NCBI GenBank assembly: GCA_044449445.1
Contig: JBIOIA010000030.1
Location: forward strand, 1-18,769
Source of the DNA: DASXPG01 sp044449445
GTDB lineage: Bacteria; Gemmatimonadota; Gemmatimonadetes; Gemmatimonadales; JACORV01
Direction of reading: 5' to 3'
Length of the DNA stretch: 18,769 nt
Shown here in pieces: positions 1-10,843 of this stretch. Below the pieces are notes generated by a model. It did no database searches and had not been told where the DNA came from. It worked only from the letters and a program-made list of their open reading frames with translations. How positions within the stretch are numbered: the stretch's first letter is position 1; the number at the start of each line of letters is the position of its first letter. Both the position numbers and the translations under genes were made by a program.

Positions 1-602
1 ATGCCGCGCCGGCTCGCGCAGCGCTTCGCGGCGCTCGACTCCGCCGTGAGCGGGATCGAGGTACGGGTCGTGGACCCGTGGAGTGCCGACCAGATCGCCG
101 AGGCGCTCCAGGACACGCTCGGCTTCCCGTACCGCGCGCTCGACTGGAAGGCCCAGAACGCGTCGCTGTTCTCGGCCCTGAAGCTCGAGAAGCTCGCGAT
201 GGGCGTGATCCTGCTGCTCATCGTGCTGGTCGCCGCGTTCAACATCGTGAGCACGCTGACCATGGCGGTGAGCGATCGCACCAAGGAGATCGGCATCCTC
301 CAGGCGATGGGAATGACGGCGGGGCAGGTGCGGAGGATCTTCGTCGCGCAGGGCCTGGTGGTCGGCACGGTCGGCACCATGCTCGGGCTCGTCGGCGGGC
401 TGGTGCTGGGCGAGCTGCTCGGCCGCTATCGGCTCATTCCGCTGAACGCGCAGGTGTACTTCATCGACCACCTGCCCGTGGACCTGCGGCTCGCCGACGT
501 CGCCGCGATCACGATCTCGAGCCTGCTGATCGCGGCCCTCGCGACGCTCTACCCCTCGCAGCAGGCCGCGCGCCTGCAGCCCGTGGACGCGATCCGGCAC
601 GA

Positions 603-606
<4 letters not shown>
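1..606 (+). CDS. lolC/lolE: LolC/LolE-type lipoprotein-releasing ABC permease, C-terminal part
   Basis: This is the membrane subunit of a FtsX/MacB-superfamily ABC exporter. Together with the LolD ATPase encoded next, it should extract mature lipoproteins from the inner membrane and hand them to the periplasmic carrier. The 201 visible residues match the C-terminal half of the family, which is usually about 400 residues. A periplasmic segment ends near residue 60. Three hydrophobic segments follow at about 66-90, 108-140 and 165-185. The cytoplasmic stretch SDRTKEIGILQAMGMT (91-106) between the first two is the typical ATPase-contact region. The segment YFIDHLPVDL (153-162) is typical of LolC/LolE. 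An in-frame ATG sits at base 1, but the N-terminal membrane helix is missing, so the gene almost certainly begins upstream of the window. Its stop overlaps the lolD start in an ATGA. LolC, LolE and the single-permease LolF cannot be told apart from this fragment. Confidence 0.88.
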
Positions 607-1306
<700 letters not shown>

Positions 1307-1307
<1 letters not shown>

Positions 1308-1822
1308 TGCAATGCGAGAACTGCGGCGAGCGCGAGGCCGTCATCCACCTGACCCAGATCGTCGACAATTCCGTGACGACGACGCACCTGTGCGAGCCGT
1401 GCGCGGCCGAGAAGGGCGTCGAGACCGGCGCCTCGGTGGCGAAGTTCCCGCTCGGCGACTTCCTGGCGTCGCTCGGCAAGGGCGGCGCGGCCGGCGAGCC
1501 CTCGGAGGCCGGACTCGACGTCCCGTGCCCCAGCTGCGGCGCGACGCTGCGCGACTTCCGGCAGACCGGCCGCCTGGGGTGCGCGGTGTGCTACGAGGCG
1601 TTCGAGAGCCACCTGCGCGACCTGCTCCGGCGGCTCCACGGGAGCACCCATCACGAGGGCGAGGCGTACCGGCCGCAGGGCGTCGGCGCGCCGGCCCCCG
1701 GCACCGCGGCGCCGCGGACCAGCCCGCTCGATGAACTGCGGGAGCGGCTGAAGCGCGCCGTGGACACGGAGAATTTCGAGCTGGCGGCGGAACTGCGCGA
1801 CCGCATCCGGGTGTTGGAGTAG
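1307..1822 (+). CDS. mcsA: McsA-like zinc and UVR-domain activator of the McsB arginine kinase
   Basis: McsA is the zinc-binding partner that activates the protein-arginine kinase McsB and helps recruit ClpC. The 171-residue product has four CxxC pairs: C3/C6, C29/C32, C74/C77 and C92/C95, as expected for two zinc-binding modules. A low-complexity Gly/Pro/Ala linker covers about 112-138. A C-terminal UVR helical motif follows at 141-171, containing ENFELAAELRDR. The length fits the family (about 170-185). The gene lies directly before mcsB, as in Bacillus, which supports the assignment over a generic UvrB/UvrC-motif protein. The start overlaps the lolD stop by one base; a GAGG at 1293-1296 could serve as ribosome binding site. 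CtsR, which precedes mcsA in Firmicutes, is replaced here by lolD. Confidence 0.9.
1816..1819 (+). promoter_or_regulatory. Ribosome binding site for mcsB
   Basis: A GGAG inside the last codons of mcsA ends five bases before the mcsB ATG. It supports the start at 1825 and reinitiation from mcsA. Confidence 0.5.
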
Positions 1823-1824
1823 TC

Positions 1825-2898
1825 ATGGACCTCAAGCTCATACCGGACGGCGGGCTGGCCTGGCTCGAGGCGAGCGGGCCGCTCGGGCACATCGTGCTCT
1901 CGACCCGGATCCGGCTGGCGCGCAACCTCGCCCGGACGGCATTCGCGGGGCGGGCGAGCACCGAGGAGCGCCGGCGCGTCCTCGACACGGTGGACGCGGC
2001 ATGGACCCGCTGCGGCTGCGCGCGGGGGGGAGTGCGCATCCTGCTCGACGAGCTGGAGAGCGGCGAGCGGCAGGTGCTCCACGAGCGCCACCTGGTCAGC
2101 AAGGAGCTGATGGCTTCGGCGGCCGAACGGCCCGGCAAGAGCGCCGCCGCGGTGTACCTGGCGGGCTCCCTGGGGGCCATGGTCAACGAGGAGGACCACC
2201 TCCGTCTGCAGACCCTCCAGTCGGGCTTCGCGTTGCAGTCTGCGTATGCCTCGCTGGACCGCCTCGACAAGGAGCTTGGAGGGGCGCTCGCCTTCGCCTT
2301 CCACCATGAATTTGGCTATCTTACGGCCTGTCCGACGAATGCGGGCACGGGCCTTCGGGCATCGGTGCTGATCCACCTGCCCGGGCTGGTGCTGACGAAG
2401 GAGATTTCGAAGGTACTCCAGGGCCTCGCGCAGGTAGGACTGACCTTCCGCGGGCTGTATGGAGAGGGCAGCGAAGTGGTCGGCAATTTCTTCCAGCTGT
2501 CGAACCAGACGACGCTGGGGAAGTCCGAGGAGGAGCTGCTCGATCACCTGGGCAAGATCGTGCGCCAGGTGGTGGCCTACGAGGAGCAGGCGCGGCAGGT
2601 GCTGCTGCGCGACGCGCCGACGATCATCGAGGACAAGGTGTGGCGCGCCTACGGGCTGCTGCGGTACGCGCGCAGCCTGTCCTTCGAGGAGGCGATGAAC
2701 CTTCTGTCGGGCGTGCGGTTGGGGGTCGGGCTGAAGCTGATTCCCGGGCTGAGTGTCTACACGCTCAACAAGCTGCTGATCTTCACGCAGCCTGCCCACC
2801 TGGCCGCGCTCGAGGCTCGGCTCCCCAACGATCCCGAGTTGCGCGCGACCCGGGCGCAGTACGTGCGCCGGGCGCTTGACGAAGAGGCTGCTGCGTGA
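1825..2898 (+). CDS. mcsB: Protein-arginine kinase McsB
   Basis: McsB phosphorylates arginine side chains on proteins using ATP. In Firmicutes the phosphoarginine mark targets proteins to ClpC-ClpP. The 357-residue product is a bacterial phosphagen-kinase-fold protein of normal family length (about 350-365). Visible motifs are STRIRLARN (26-34), the catalytic NEEDHLR (121-127), the nucleotide-site signature CPTNAGTGLR (169-178) with its conserved cysteine, YGEGSE (212-217) and NQTTLG (227-232). The C-terminal helical domain (about 260-357) is present. The phosphoarginine-binding RDxxRA motif of this domain appears as LRATRA (339-344), so only its last Arg-Ala is kept. Catalytic residues look intact, so kinase activity is likely, but control by phosphoarginine may differ. 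The ATG at 1825 lies two bases after the mcsA stop with a good GGAG upstream. Confidence 0.93.
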   Translation: MDLKLIPDGGLAWLEASGPLGHIVLSTRIRLARNLARTAFAGRASTEERRRVLDTVDAAWTRCGCARGGVRILLDELESGERQVLHERHLVSKELMASAAERPGKSAAAVYLAGSLGAMVNEEDHLRLQTLQSGFALQSAYASLDRLDKELGGALAFAFHHEFGYLTACPTNAGTGLRASVLIHLPGLVLTKEISKVLQGLAQVGLTFRGLYGEGSEVVGNFFQLSNQTTLGKSEEELLDHLGKIVRQVVAYEEQARQVLLRDAPTIIEDKVWRAYGLLRYARSLSFEEAMNLLSGVRLGVGLKLIPGLSVYTLNKLLIFTQPAHLAALEARLPNDPELRATRAQYVRRALDEEAAA

Positions 2899-2903
2899 GG
2901 AAG
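2897..2903 (+). promoter_or_regulatory. Strong ribosome binding site for clpC
   Basis: GAGGAAG overlaps the mcsB stop codon and ends five bases before the ATG at 2909. This decides the clpC start in favour of that ATG and against an in-frame TTG at 2876. Confidence 0.7.
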
Positions 2904-2908
2904 ACGGC

Positions 2909-5382
<2,474 letters not shown>

Positions 5383-5383
<1 letters not shown>

Positions 5384-5400
5384 CCGCACCCGCATGCGGC
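5383..5400 (+). repeat. Small inverted repeat over the bamA start codon
   Basis: GCCGCA (5383-5388) is the exact reverse complement of TGCGGC (5395-5400), with a six-base loop. The bamA ATG at 5394 straddles the loop and the right arm. There is no following T-run, so it is not an intrinsic terminator. It could modulate translation initiation, but short inverted repeats are common by chance at this GC content. Confidence 0.25.
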
Positions 5401-7808
5401 GGATGATCCTGGCGGCGGCCTGCGCGGCCGCCGCGAGCGCCATGCCGTGCCTCGGGTTCGCCCAGGCACCGGCCCCGGGCCAGCAGGTGGACTCGATCGA
5501 GGTCGTCGGGACCCGGCGCGTGAGCCCGGAGACGATCCGCAACGTCGTCGCGATCCCGCTGCACATCTCCATCACCTACCGCGACATTCAGCGCGCCATT
5601 CGCTCGCTGTTCGACCTCGGCCAGTTCGACGACATCCAGGTGAGCCGCCGCTCCGGCGCGAACAACGAGGAGATCCTCGCGTTCACGGTGCACGAGCGGC
5701 CGCTGCTGGTGCGCTTCGCCGTGCGCGGCGCGATCAACGTGTCCGAGCGCTCGGTGCGCGACAAGATCGAGCTGGTCGCCGGCCGGCCGCTCGATCCCGC
5801 GCTGGTGGCCAAGGCCGTGGTGCGCATCGACTCGCTGTACGAGACCGGAGGCTACTACCTCTCCCATGTGCGCGTGGACACGATCGGCGGGGACACCAGC
5901 GGCTCGGTGCGCATCGTGTTCGGGATCGAGGAAGGCCGCCGCGTCGAGATCTCGGCCGTGCGGATCGACGGCAACACGGCGTTCCCGGACGCGGCCATCG
6001 TGGGGCACATGAAGACGAAGCCCGAGGGCTTCTGGTGGTTCCAGCACGGCGAGTACAACGAGAGCACGCTGCGCGAGGACCTCGATAGCCGGCTGCCCGA
6101 GTTCTACGGGAGCCAGGGCTACATCGACTTCCGCGTGGTGAAGGACACGCTGCTCGTGGACCAGCACAACGGCAAGGCGACGCTGGTCGTGCAGGTGGAC
6201 GAGGGACGGCCCTACCGGGTCGGCACGGTGACGACGGAAGGCAACCGCTTCTTCACCACCGAGCAGGTGATGTCGGTCAGTCCGTTTGCACCGAGGAGTG
6301 GCGCCGGGCTCTCGTGCCTGGTCCGCAGCTGCGAGGCGCCCGTGGTCATGTTCGACCAGGCGGCCTGGGACGCGGCGACGCAGAAGCTGCGCACCCAGTA
6401 CGCCAACGAGGGCTACATCTACGCCAGCGTCCAGCCCGCGGTGGAGCGTGTTCCGGCGAGCGACTCGAGCGGCGCCGGCGTGGTCAACGTGGCGTGGATC
6501 ATCGACGAGAAGCGCCCGGCCATCATCAACCGCGTCGAGATCACCGGCAACGACGTGACCCACGAGCGCGTGATCCGCGAGGCGATCGTCATCCTGCCGG
6601 GCGACGTGTTCGCGCAGGATCGCATCATCCGCTCGTACCAGAACATCTCGAACCTGGGCTTCTTCCAGCAGCCGATGCCGTACCCGGACACCAAGCCGGC
6701 CAACGACCAGGGCGACATCGACCTCATCTTCAAGGTGCAGGAGAAACACACCGGCAACATCAACTTCGGGGCCTCGGTCGGGCAGGGCACCGGCGTCGGC
6801 GGCTTCCTCGGCCTCGAAGAGCCGAACCTCTGGGGGCAGGGCAAGCGCGGCAAGCTCCAGTGGCAGTTCGGGAGCAACATCAACGACTTCTCGCTCACCT
6901 ACGCGGATCCGGCGCTGTGGGACAGCCGGGTGTCGGGCCAGGTCGAGGTCCACGACTCGCGGCTGCGCTACACGGTCGCGAACCTCGGCCAGATCACGAC
7001 CCAGGGCGGCGACATCCAGGTGGGCTTCCCGCTGCCGAAGAGCCGCTACAGCCGGCTGTTCCTGAACACCGGCCTCGACTGGGAGCACTACCAGGGAGGC
7101 TCACAGGTCATCTCCGCCTCGGCGCTGACCTGCTACGAGTGCCTGCGCACCTATGTCGGCATCTCGCTCATGCGCGATACCCGCGTCGAGCTCCCGTTCC
7201 CGACCGGCGGCTCGATGCACCAGGCCACGATCACGTTCAACGGGCCGTTCAACACCGGCACGGCGACCTTCAACCGCTACGACCTCGAGGGGCACTGGTA
7301 TACGCCGGTCGCCAGGCTCGGCGGCGGGCCAAGCGTCGGGGGCATCAGCCTGACCATCGGCCTGAGCGCCAAGGCCGGGTTCGTTTCCGGCGACCCCGGG
7401 CCCTTCTTCCGCCAGCTGTTCGCGATGGGCGGCACGCAGTACGGCATTCCGCTGCGCGGTTACGACGAGTTCTCGATCACGCCCGCGGGCTTCAACCCGA
7501 ACGCCTCGACGAGCGGCGTGCCGCAGTCGGCGTTCGGCAAGTCGTATTTCGCCTCCACGGCCGAATTCGGCGTGCGGATCACGCCGCAGATCTACGCGTC
7601 ATTGTTCTACGACGCCGGCAACAACTGGGCCACGGCTTCGGGCTTCAACCCCACTCGACTGTACCGCGGCGCGGGCGTGGGCGTCGCGCTCATCACGCCG
7701 CTTGGCCCCCTCGGCCTCGACTGGGCGTACGGCTTCGACCGGGTGGACGTGAACGGCAATCCCGACCCCGGCTGGAAGCTCCACTTCAAGGTTGGCAACT
7801 TCTTCTAA
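5394..7808 (+). CDS. bamA: Outer membrane protein assembly factor BamA
   Basis: BamA is the Omp85-family core of the BAM complex, which folds and inserts beta-barrel proteins into the outer membrane. The 804-residue product starts with a signal peptide (about 1-25, likely cleavage after FAQA). Five POTRA-like repeats follow at about 31-103, 104-180, 182-268, 271-362 and 374-450. The C-terminal barrel runs from about 452 to 804 and ends in the aromatic sequence KVGNFF. LRGY (687-690) corresponds to the conserved VRGF motif of barrel loop 6. The fourth POTRA contains an insertion with Cys308 and Cys313; a CYEC (580-583) lies in the barrel. The start is ten bases after the clpC stop. An in-frame GTG at 5358 lies inside clpC and would add an Arg-rich stretch before the signal peptide; ATG 5403 is a possible alternative. 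No clear Shine-Dalgarno is seen. The downstream Skp-like and lpx genes are the usual bamA neighbours. Confidence 0.93.
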   Translation: MRRMILAAACAAAASAMPCLGFAQAPAPGQQVDSIEVVGTRRVSPETIRNVVAIPLHISITYRDIQRAIRSLFDLGQFDDIQVSRRSGANNEEILAFTVHERPLLVRFAVRGAINVSERSVRDKIELVAGRPLDPALVAKAVVRIDSLYETGGYYLSHVRVDTIGGDTSGSVRIVFGIEEGRRVEISAVRIDGNTAFPDAAIVGHMKTKPEGFWWFQHGEYNESTLREDLDSRLPEFYGSQGYIDFRVVKDTLLVDQHNGKATLVVQVDEGRPYRVGTVTTEGNRFFTTEQVMSVSPFAPRSGAGLSCLVRSCEAPVVMFDQAAWDAATQKLRTQYANEGYIYASVQPAVERVPASDSSGAGVVNVAWIIDEKRPAIINRVEITGNDVTHERVIREAIVILPGDVFAQDRIIRSYQNISNLGFFQQPMPYPDTKPANDQGDIDLIFKVQEKHTGNINFGASVGQGTGVGGFLGLEEPNLWGQGKRGKLQWQFGSNINDFSLTYADPALWDSRVSGQVEVHDSRLRYTVANLGQITTQGGDIQVGFPLPKSRYSRLFLNTGLDWEHYQGGSQVISASALTCYECLRTYVGISLMRDTRVELPFPTGGSMHQATITFNGPFNTGTATFNRYDLEGHWYTPVARLGGGPSVGGISLTIGLSAKAGFVSGDPGPFFRQLFAMGGTQYGIPLRGYDEFSITPAGFNPNASTSGVPQSAFGKSYFASTAEFGVRITPQIYASLFYDAGNNWATASGFNPTRLYRGAGVGVALITPLGPLGLDWAYGFDRVDVNGNPDPGWKLHFKVGNFF

Positions 7809-8501
7809 ATGGATCCGAACATGACGCGACCGATGGTTCGTTCGATGCGCTGCGCCACCGTGGCTGTGCTGGTCATGACGTTCGCGCGCGCCGCGGCGGC
7901 GCAGGCGGTCCCGTCCGCCCAGCAGCTGAAGTTCGCCTTCCTCGACTCGCGCGCGGTGCTGGCCGCCACGCCGGGCCGGCCCGAGGCGGAATCGCTGTTC
8001 GCCCGCGAGATGACGGGCTTCCGCGCCGAGGTCGCGCGGCTCCAGGGACAGCTCGACTCGGCCGTGGCGGAGTACCAGCGCTCCTCGGCGGCGATGACGC
8101 CCACGGCGCGCGCGAACCGGGAACGGGAGCTGCGCGACATGGACACGCGCACCCGCGCCCGGGCCACGGAGCTCGACCAGCAGGCGCAGCAGCGCGAGCA
8201 GCAGCTGACGGCGCCGATCATGCAGCGCGTCACCGCGGTGATCGAGGGCATCCGGGCGGAATTCAACTACACGTTCATCTTCGACGTCTCCGCGCAGGGC
8301 AATCCGATCGTGGCCGCCGACCGGACGCTGGACATCACGCAACTGGTGATCCAGCGGCTCCAGGCCGCGGGCACTCCACCGGCCGGTGCGCCGGATGCCG
8401 CCGCCGTCCAGCCCGCGGGCCAGCCGCCGCTCGCCCCGGCGCCGCGTGACACCACGCGGCCCGCGGGACCGGTGCTCCGGCCGCGGCCCTCGCGCCCGTA
8501 A
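7809..8501 (+). CDS. skp: Skp/OmpH-like periplasmic chaperone
   Basis: This is a periplasmic holdase of the Skp/OmpH family, which keeps unfolded outer-membrane proteins soluble on their way to BamA. The 230-residue product has a signal peptide ending near AQA (31-33). A short beta segment with FAFLDSRAVLAATP (42-55) follows, which is the typical family start. Then comes a long charged, Gln-rich helical region (about 60-150) that should form the coiled-coil arms, and a return segment containing FNYTFIFDVS and ADRTLDITQLVI, also typical. The last roughly 40 residues are a Pro/Ala/Arg-rich tail not needed for the fold. The ATG at 7809 follows the bamA stop directly; ATG 7821 or 7833 would still keep the signal peptide. 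The position between bamA and lpxD is the classic one. Confidence 0.87.
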   Translation: MDPNMTRPMVRSMRCATVAVLVMTFARAAAAQAVPSAQQLKFAFLDSRAVLAATPGRPEAESLFAREMTGFRAEVARLQGQLDSAVAEYQRSSAAMTPTARANRERELRDMDTRTRARATELDQQAQQREQQLTAPIMQRVTAVIEGIRAEFNYTFIFDVSAQGNPIVAADRTLDITQLVIQRLQAAGTPPAGAPDAAAVQPAGQPPLAPAPRDTTRPAGPVLRPRPSRP

Positions 8502-8509
8502 CGGGCGTG
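8491..8509 (+). repeat. Hairpin spanning the skp stop and lpxD start
   Basis: CGCCCG (8493-8498) and CGGGCG (8502-8507) form a perfect six-pair stem, extendable to eight with one G-T wobble. The three-base loop is the skp stop codon TAA. The right arm includes the first bases of the lpxD GTG start. No T-run follows, so termination is unlikely. An effect on lpxD initiation is possible but unproven. Confidence 0.35.
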
Positions 8510-9562
8510 AGCAAGCCTCCGGTACAAACTGGTCCTTCGCTCAGCGCCGCCGAGGTGGCGGCGCTCACCGGCGGCGAGCTGGTGGGCACGGGCAGCGTGC
8601 GCCTCACGGGGATCGCGCCCCTGGAGCGCGCGGGGCCGACCGACCTCTCCTTCCTGACCGGCGGCCGCTATCTCAAGCATTTCCACGATTCACGCGCCGG
8701 CGCGGTGCTCATCAAGAAGGAATTCCGTGACGATCCGTCCGGGCCCGCGACCCGTATCGTGGTGGGCGATCCCCGCATGGCGATGGCCAACATCGTGCGC
8801 GGGCTGTTTCCCGATCCGCCGCGCCCGGTCGGCGTGGATCCCACGGCCCGGATCGGCGCGGGCGTCGTCCTGGGCGAGGGCGTGTTCCTCGGCCCGTACG
8901 CCGTGCTGGGCGCCGGCGTGAAGCTGGGCGCGCGCTGCGTCGTGATGGCCGGCGCGGTGCTCGGCGAGCGGTGCTCGGCCGGCGAAGACGTCACGATCCA
9001 TCCCCAGGTCGTCCTCTATCCGCGCACCGTGCTCGGCAACCGGGTGGTCCTGCACGCGGGAGTCCGGCTGGGCTCGGACGGCTTCGGCTACGTGCGCGGC
9101 CCCGAGGGGCACGAGAAGGTCCCGCACGTCGGGCGCGTGGTCGTCGAGGACGACGTCGAGATCGGCGCCAACACGTGCGTGGACCGCGGGAGCATCGGCG
9201 ACACCGTCATCGGAGCGGGAACCAAGATCGACAACCTGGTGCAGATCGGGCACAACGTCCGCATCGGCAAGCGGTGCATCCTGATGGGCCAGGCCGGGGT
9301 CGCCGGCTCGTGCATCCTCGAGGATGACGTCGTGATGGCGGGTCAGGCCGGGCTGGCGGGCCACTTCAAGGTGGGCGCGGGCGCGAAGATCGCGGCGCAG
9401 GCGGGTCCGATCAGCGAGGTGCCCGCCGGCATGTCGGTGTCCGGCTTCCCGGCGCGCGAGCACCGGGAGTACATGCGCGCGATGGCCGCGCTCTTCACCC
9501 TCGCGCCGCTGGTGCGCAAGCTGGAGGCCCTGGTCGAACGTGGTGGCGACGAAACCAGGTAG
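8507..9562 (+). CDS. lpxD: UDP-3-O-(3-hydroxyacyl)glucosamine N-acyltransferase LpxD
   Basis: LpxD carries out the third lipid A step: it transfers a 3-hydroxyacyl chain from acyl-ACP to the 2-amino group of UDP-3-O-acylglucosamine, in the cytoplasm. The 351-residue product has the uridine-binding N-terminal domain (about 8-105, with GIAPLERAGPTDLSFL). A left-handed beta-helix of hexapeptide repeats follows (about 106-320), then a C-terminal helix. GSDGFGYV is a conserved LpxD segment. QIGHN holds His249, the expected catalytic base. The length is normal (about 340-350). The start is a GTG five bases after the skp stop, within a hairpin arm and without an obvious Shine-Dalgarno. The 3' end overlaps lpxC-fabZ by 23 bases. 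Confidence 0.94.
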   Translation: MSKPPVQTGPSLSAAEVAALTGGELVGTGSVRLTGIAPLERAGPTDLSFLTGGRYLKHFHDSRAGAVLIKKEFRDDPSGPATRIVVGDPRMAMANIVRGLFPDPPRPVGVDPTARIGAGVVLGEGVFLGPYAVLGAGVKLGARCVVMAGAVLGERCSAGEDVTIHPQVVLYPRTVLGNRVVLHAGVRLGSDGFGYVRGPEGHEKVPHVGRVVVEDDVEIGANTCVDRGSIGDTVIGAGTKIDNLVQIGHNVRIGKRCILMGQAGVAGSCILEDDVVMAGQAGLAGHFKVGAGAKIAAQAGPISEVPAGMSVSGFPAREHREYMRAMAALFTLAPLVRKLEALVERGGDETR

Positions 9563-10841
9563 CAGCCCGCGCCGCACGGTGCGCGGCACCGCGAGCCTCG
9601 AGGGCGTCGGGATCCATACCGGCGTCAGGACGCGCGTCACGTTCAAGGGCGCCGCGCCCGGCGAGGGCGTGGTGTTCCGCCGCACCGATCTCGAGGGCTC
9701 GCCTTCGATCCCGGCGCGCCTGACGAGCGTGAGCACGACCGAGCGGCGCACCACGCTGGCCAACGGCAAGGCCGAGGTCCACACCGTCGAGCACGTGCTC
9801 GCGGCGGTGCTCGCGCTGGACCTCGACGACCTGGTCATCGAGGTGACGGGCCCGGAGCCGCCGATCCTCGACGGCTCGTTCCGTCCGTTCCTCGAGGCCC
9901 TGCGCGAGGCGCAGCCGGTCGAGCACGGCGGCGAGGCGGATGAGCTGGTGGTGCTGGGCGCGTTCAGCGTGAACGAAGGCGACGCCAGCTACCTGGTGGG
10001 CCCGGCCCAGGGGCTCGAGCTCTCCACCACGGTCGAGTTTCCGCACCCGCTCATCGGCAGGCAGTCGGCGAGCTTCGCGATCAGCGAGGAGGTGTTCGCG
10101 CGGGAGCTGGCGCCGGCGCGCACGTTCGGCTTCGTCCGCGAGGTCGAGGCGCTCCGGGCCAAGGGGCTGATCAGCGGCGGCACGACCGACAACGCGATCG
10201 TCCTCGACGAGACGAAGGTCGTGGGGACGACGCTGCGCTGGCCCGACGAGTTCGTGCGCCACAAGGCGGCCGACGTGCTCGGGGACCTGGCGCTGGTGGG
10301 CGGGCGGATCCGCGCCCACATCGTCGCGACCAAGCCGAGCCACCGCGGCAACGTGGCGCTGGGCCGCGCGATCCGGCAGCGCGTGCCGCTGAGGGGCGCG
10401 CCCCCGATGGACGTCCGGCGCATCATCGAGGTAATGCCCCACCGCTACCCGTTCCTCCTGGTGGACCGCATCGTCGAGATCGACGAGCGCAAGCGGATCG
10501 TCGGGATCAAGAACGTCACGATCAACGAGCCGTTCTTCCAGGGCCACTTCCCGGGCCATCCCATCATGCCCGGCGTGCTGATCATCGAGGCGATGGCGCA
10601 GGTGGGCGGCCTGCTGATCATGTCGCTCGCGAGTGCGGACGATCATCACAGCAAGGTGGTCTACTTCATGGCGCTCGACAGCGTGAAGTTCCGCCGCCCC
10701 GTGATGCCCGGGGACCAGCTGCGCATGGAAGTCGAGATGCTGAAGTTCGGCGGGCGCACCGCGCGCATGAAGGGGCAGGCGTTCGTGGACGGCGCGCTCG
10801 TCTGCGAGGCCGAGATGATGGCGACGATCGTGGACCGTTAG
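9540..10841 (+). CDS. lpxC-fabZ: Bifunctional LpxC deacetylase / FabZ dehydratase fusion
   Basis: This is a natural fusion of two enzymes. Residues 1-289 are LpxC, the zinc deacetylase that commits UDP-3-O-acyl-GlcNAc to lipid A. Zinc ligands are His85 (HTVEHVLAAV), His241 and Asp245 (HKAADVLGD); Glu84 is the general base and His268 (SHRGN) the second catalytic residue. Residues 290-433 are FabZ, the 3-hydroxyacyl-ACP dehydratase of fatty acid elongation. It has HRYPFLLVDR (301-310), catalytic His336 in FQGHFPGHP and Glu350 in PGVLIIEAMAQ. The reading frame is continuous, without a stop or new gene start between the halves. Such fusions are known in Bacteroidota and related phyla. Both enzymes use or compete for 3-hydroxyacyl-ACP flux, so the fusion fixes their ratio. 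The start is a GTG inside lpxD (9540, or GTG 9543), preceded by GGAGG at 9523-9527. Confidence 0.94.
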   Translation: MVATKPGSSPRRTVRGTASLEGVGIHTGVRTRVTFKGAAPGEGVVFRRTDLEGSPSIPARLTSVSTTERRTTLANGKAEVHTVEHVLAAVLALDLDDLVIEVTGPEPPILDGSFRPFLEALREAQPVEHGGEADELVVLGAFSVNEGDASYLVGPAQGLELSTTVEFPHPLIGRQSASFAISEEVFARELAPARTFGFVREVEALRAKGLISGGTTDNAIVLDETKVVGTTLRWPDEFVRHKAADVLGDLALVGGRIRAHIVATKPSHRGNVALGRAIRQRVPLRGAPPMDVRRIIEVMPHRYPFLLVDRIVEIDERKRIVGIKNVTINEPFFQGHFPGHPIMPGVLIIEAMAQVGGLLIMSLASADDHHSKVVYFMALDSVKFRRPVMPGDQLRMEVEMLKFGGRTARMKGQAFVDGALVCEAEMMATIVDR

Positions 10842-10843
10842 GC

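Noticed and set aside
1..3. ATG at base 1 as the true start of the permease
   Set aside because: The product would lack the first membrane helix and most of the periplasmic domain of the family; the gene is most likely cut by the window edge.
2876..2908. TTG-started N-terminal extension of ClpC
   Set aside because: It overlaps the mcsB end, adds residues absent from ClpC proteins, and the ATG at 2909 has a strong ribosome binding site.
6314..8449. Plus-strand alternative frame (711 codons) across bamA and skp
   Set aside because: It runs through two clear genes in another frame and encodes an Arg/Pro/Gly-rich product without motifs.
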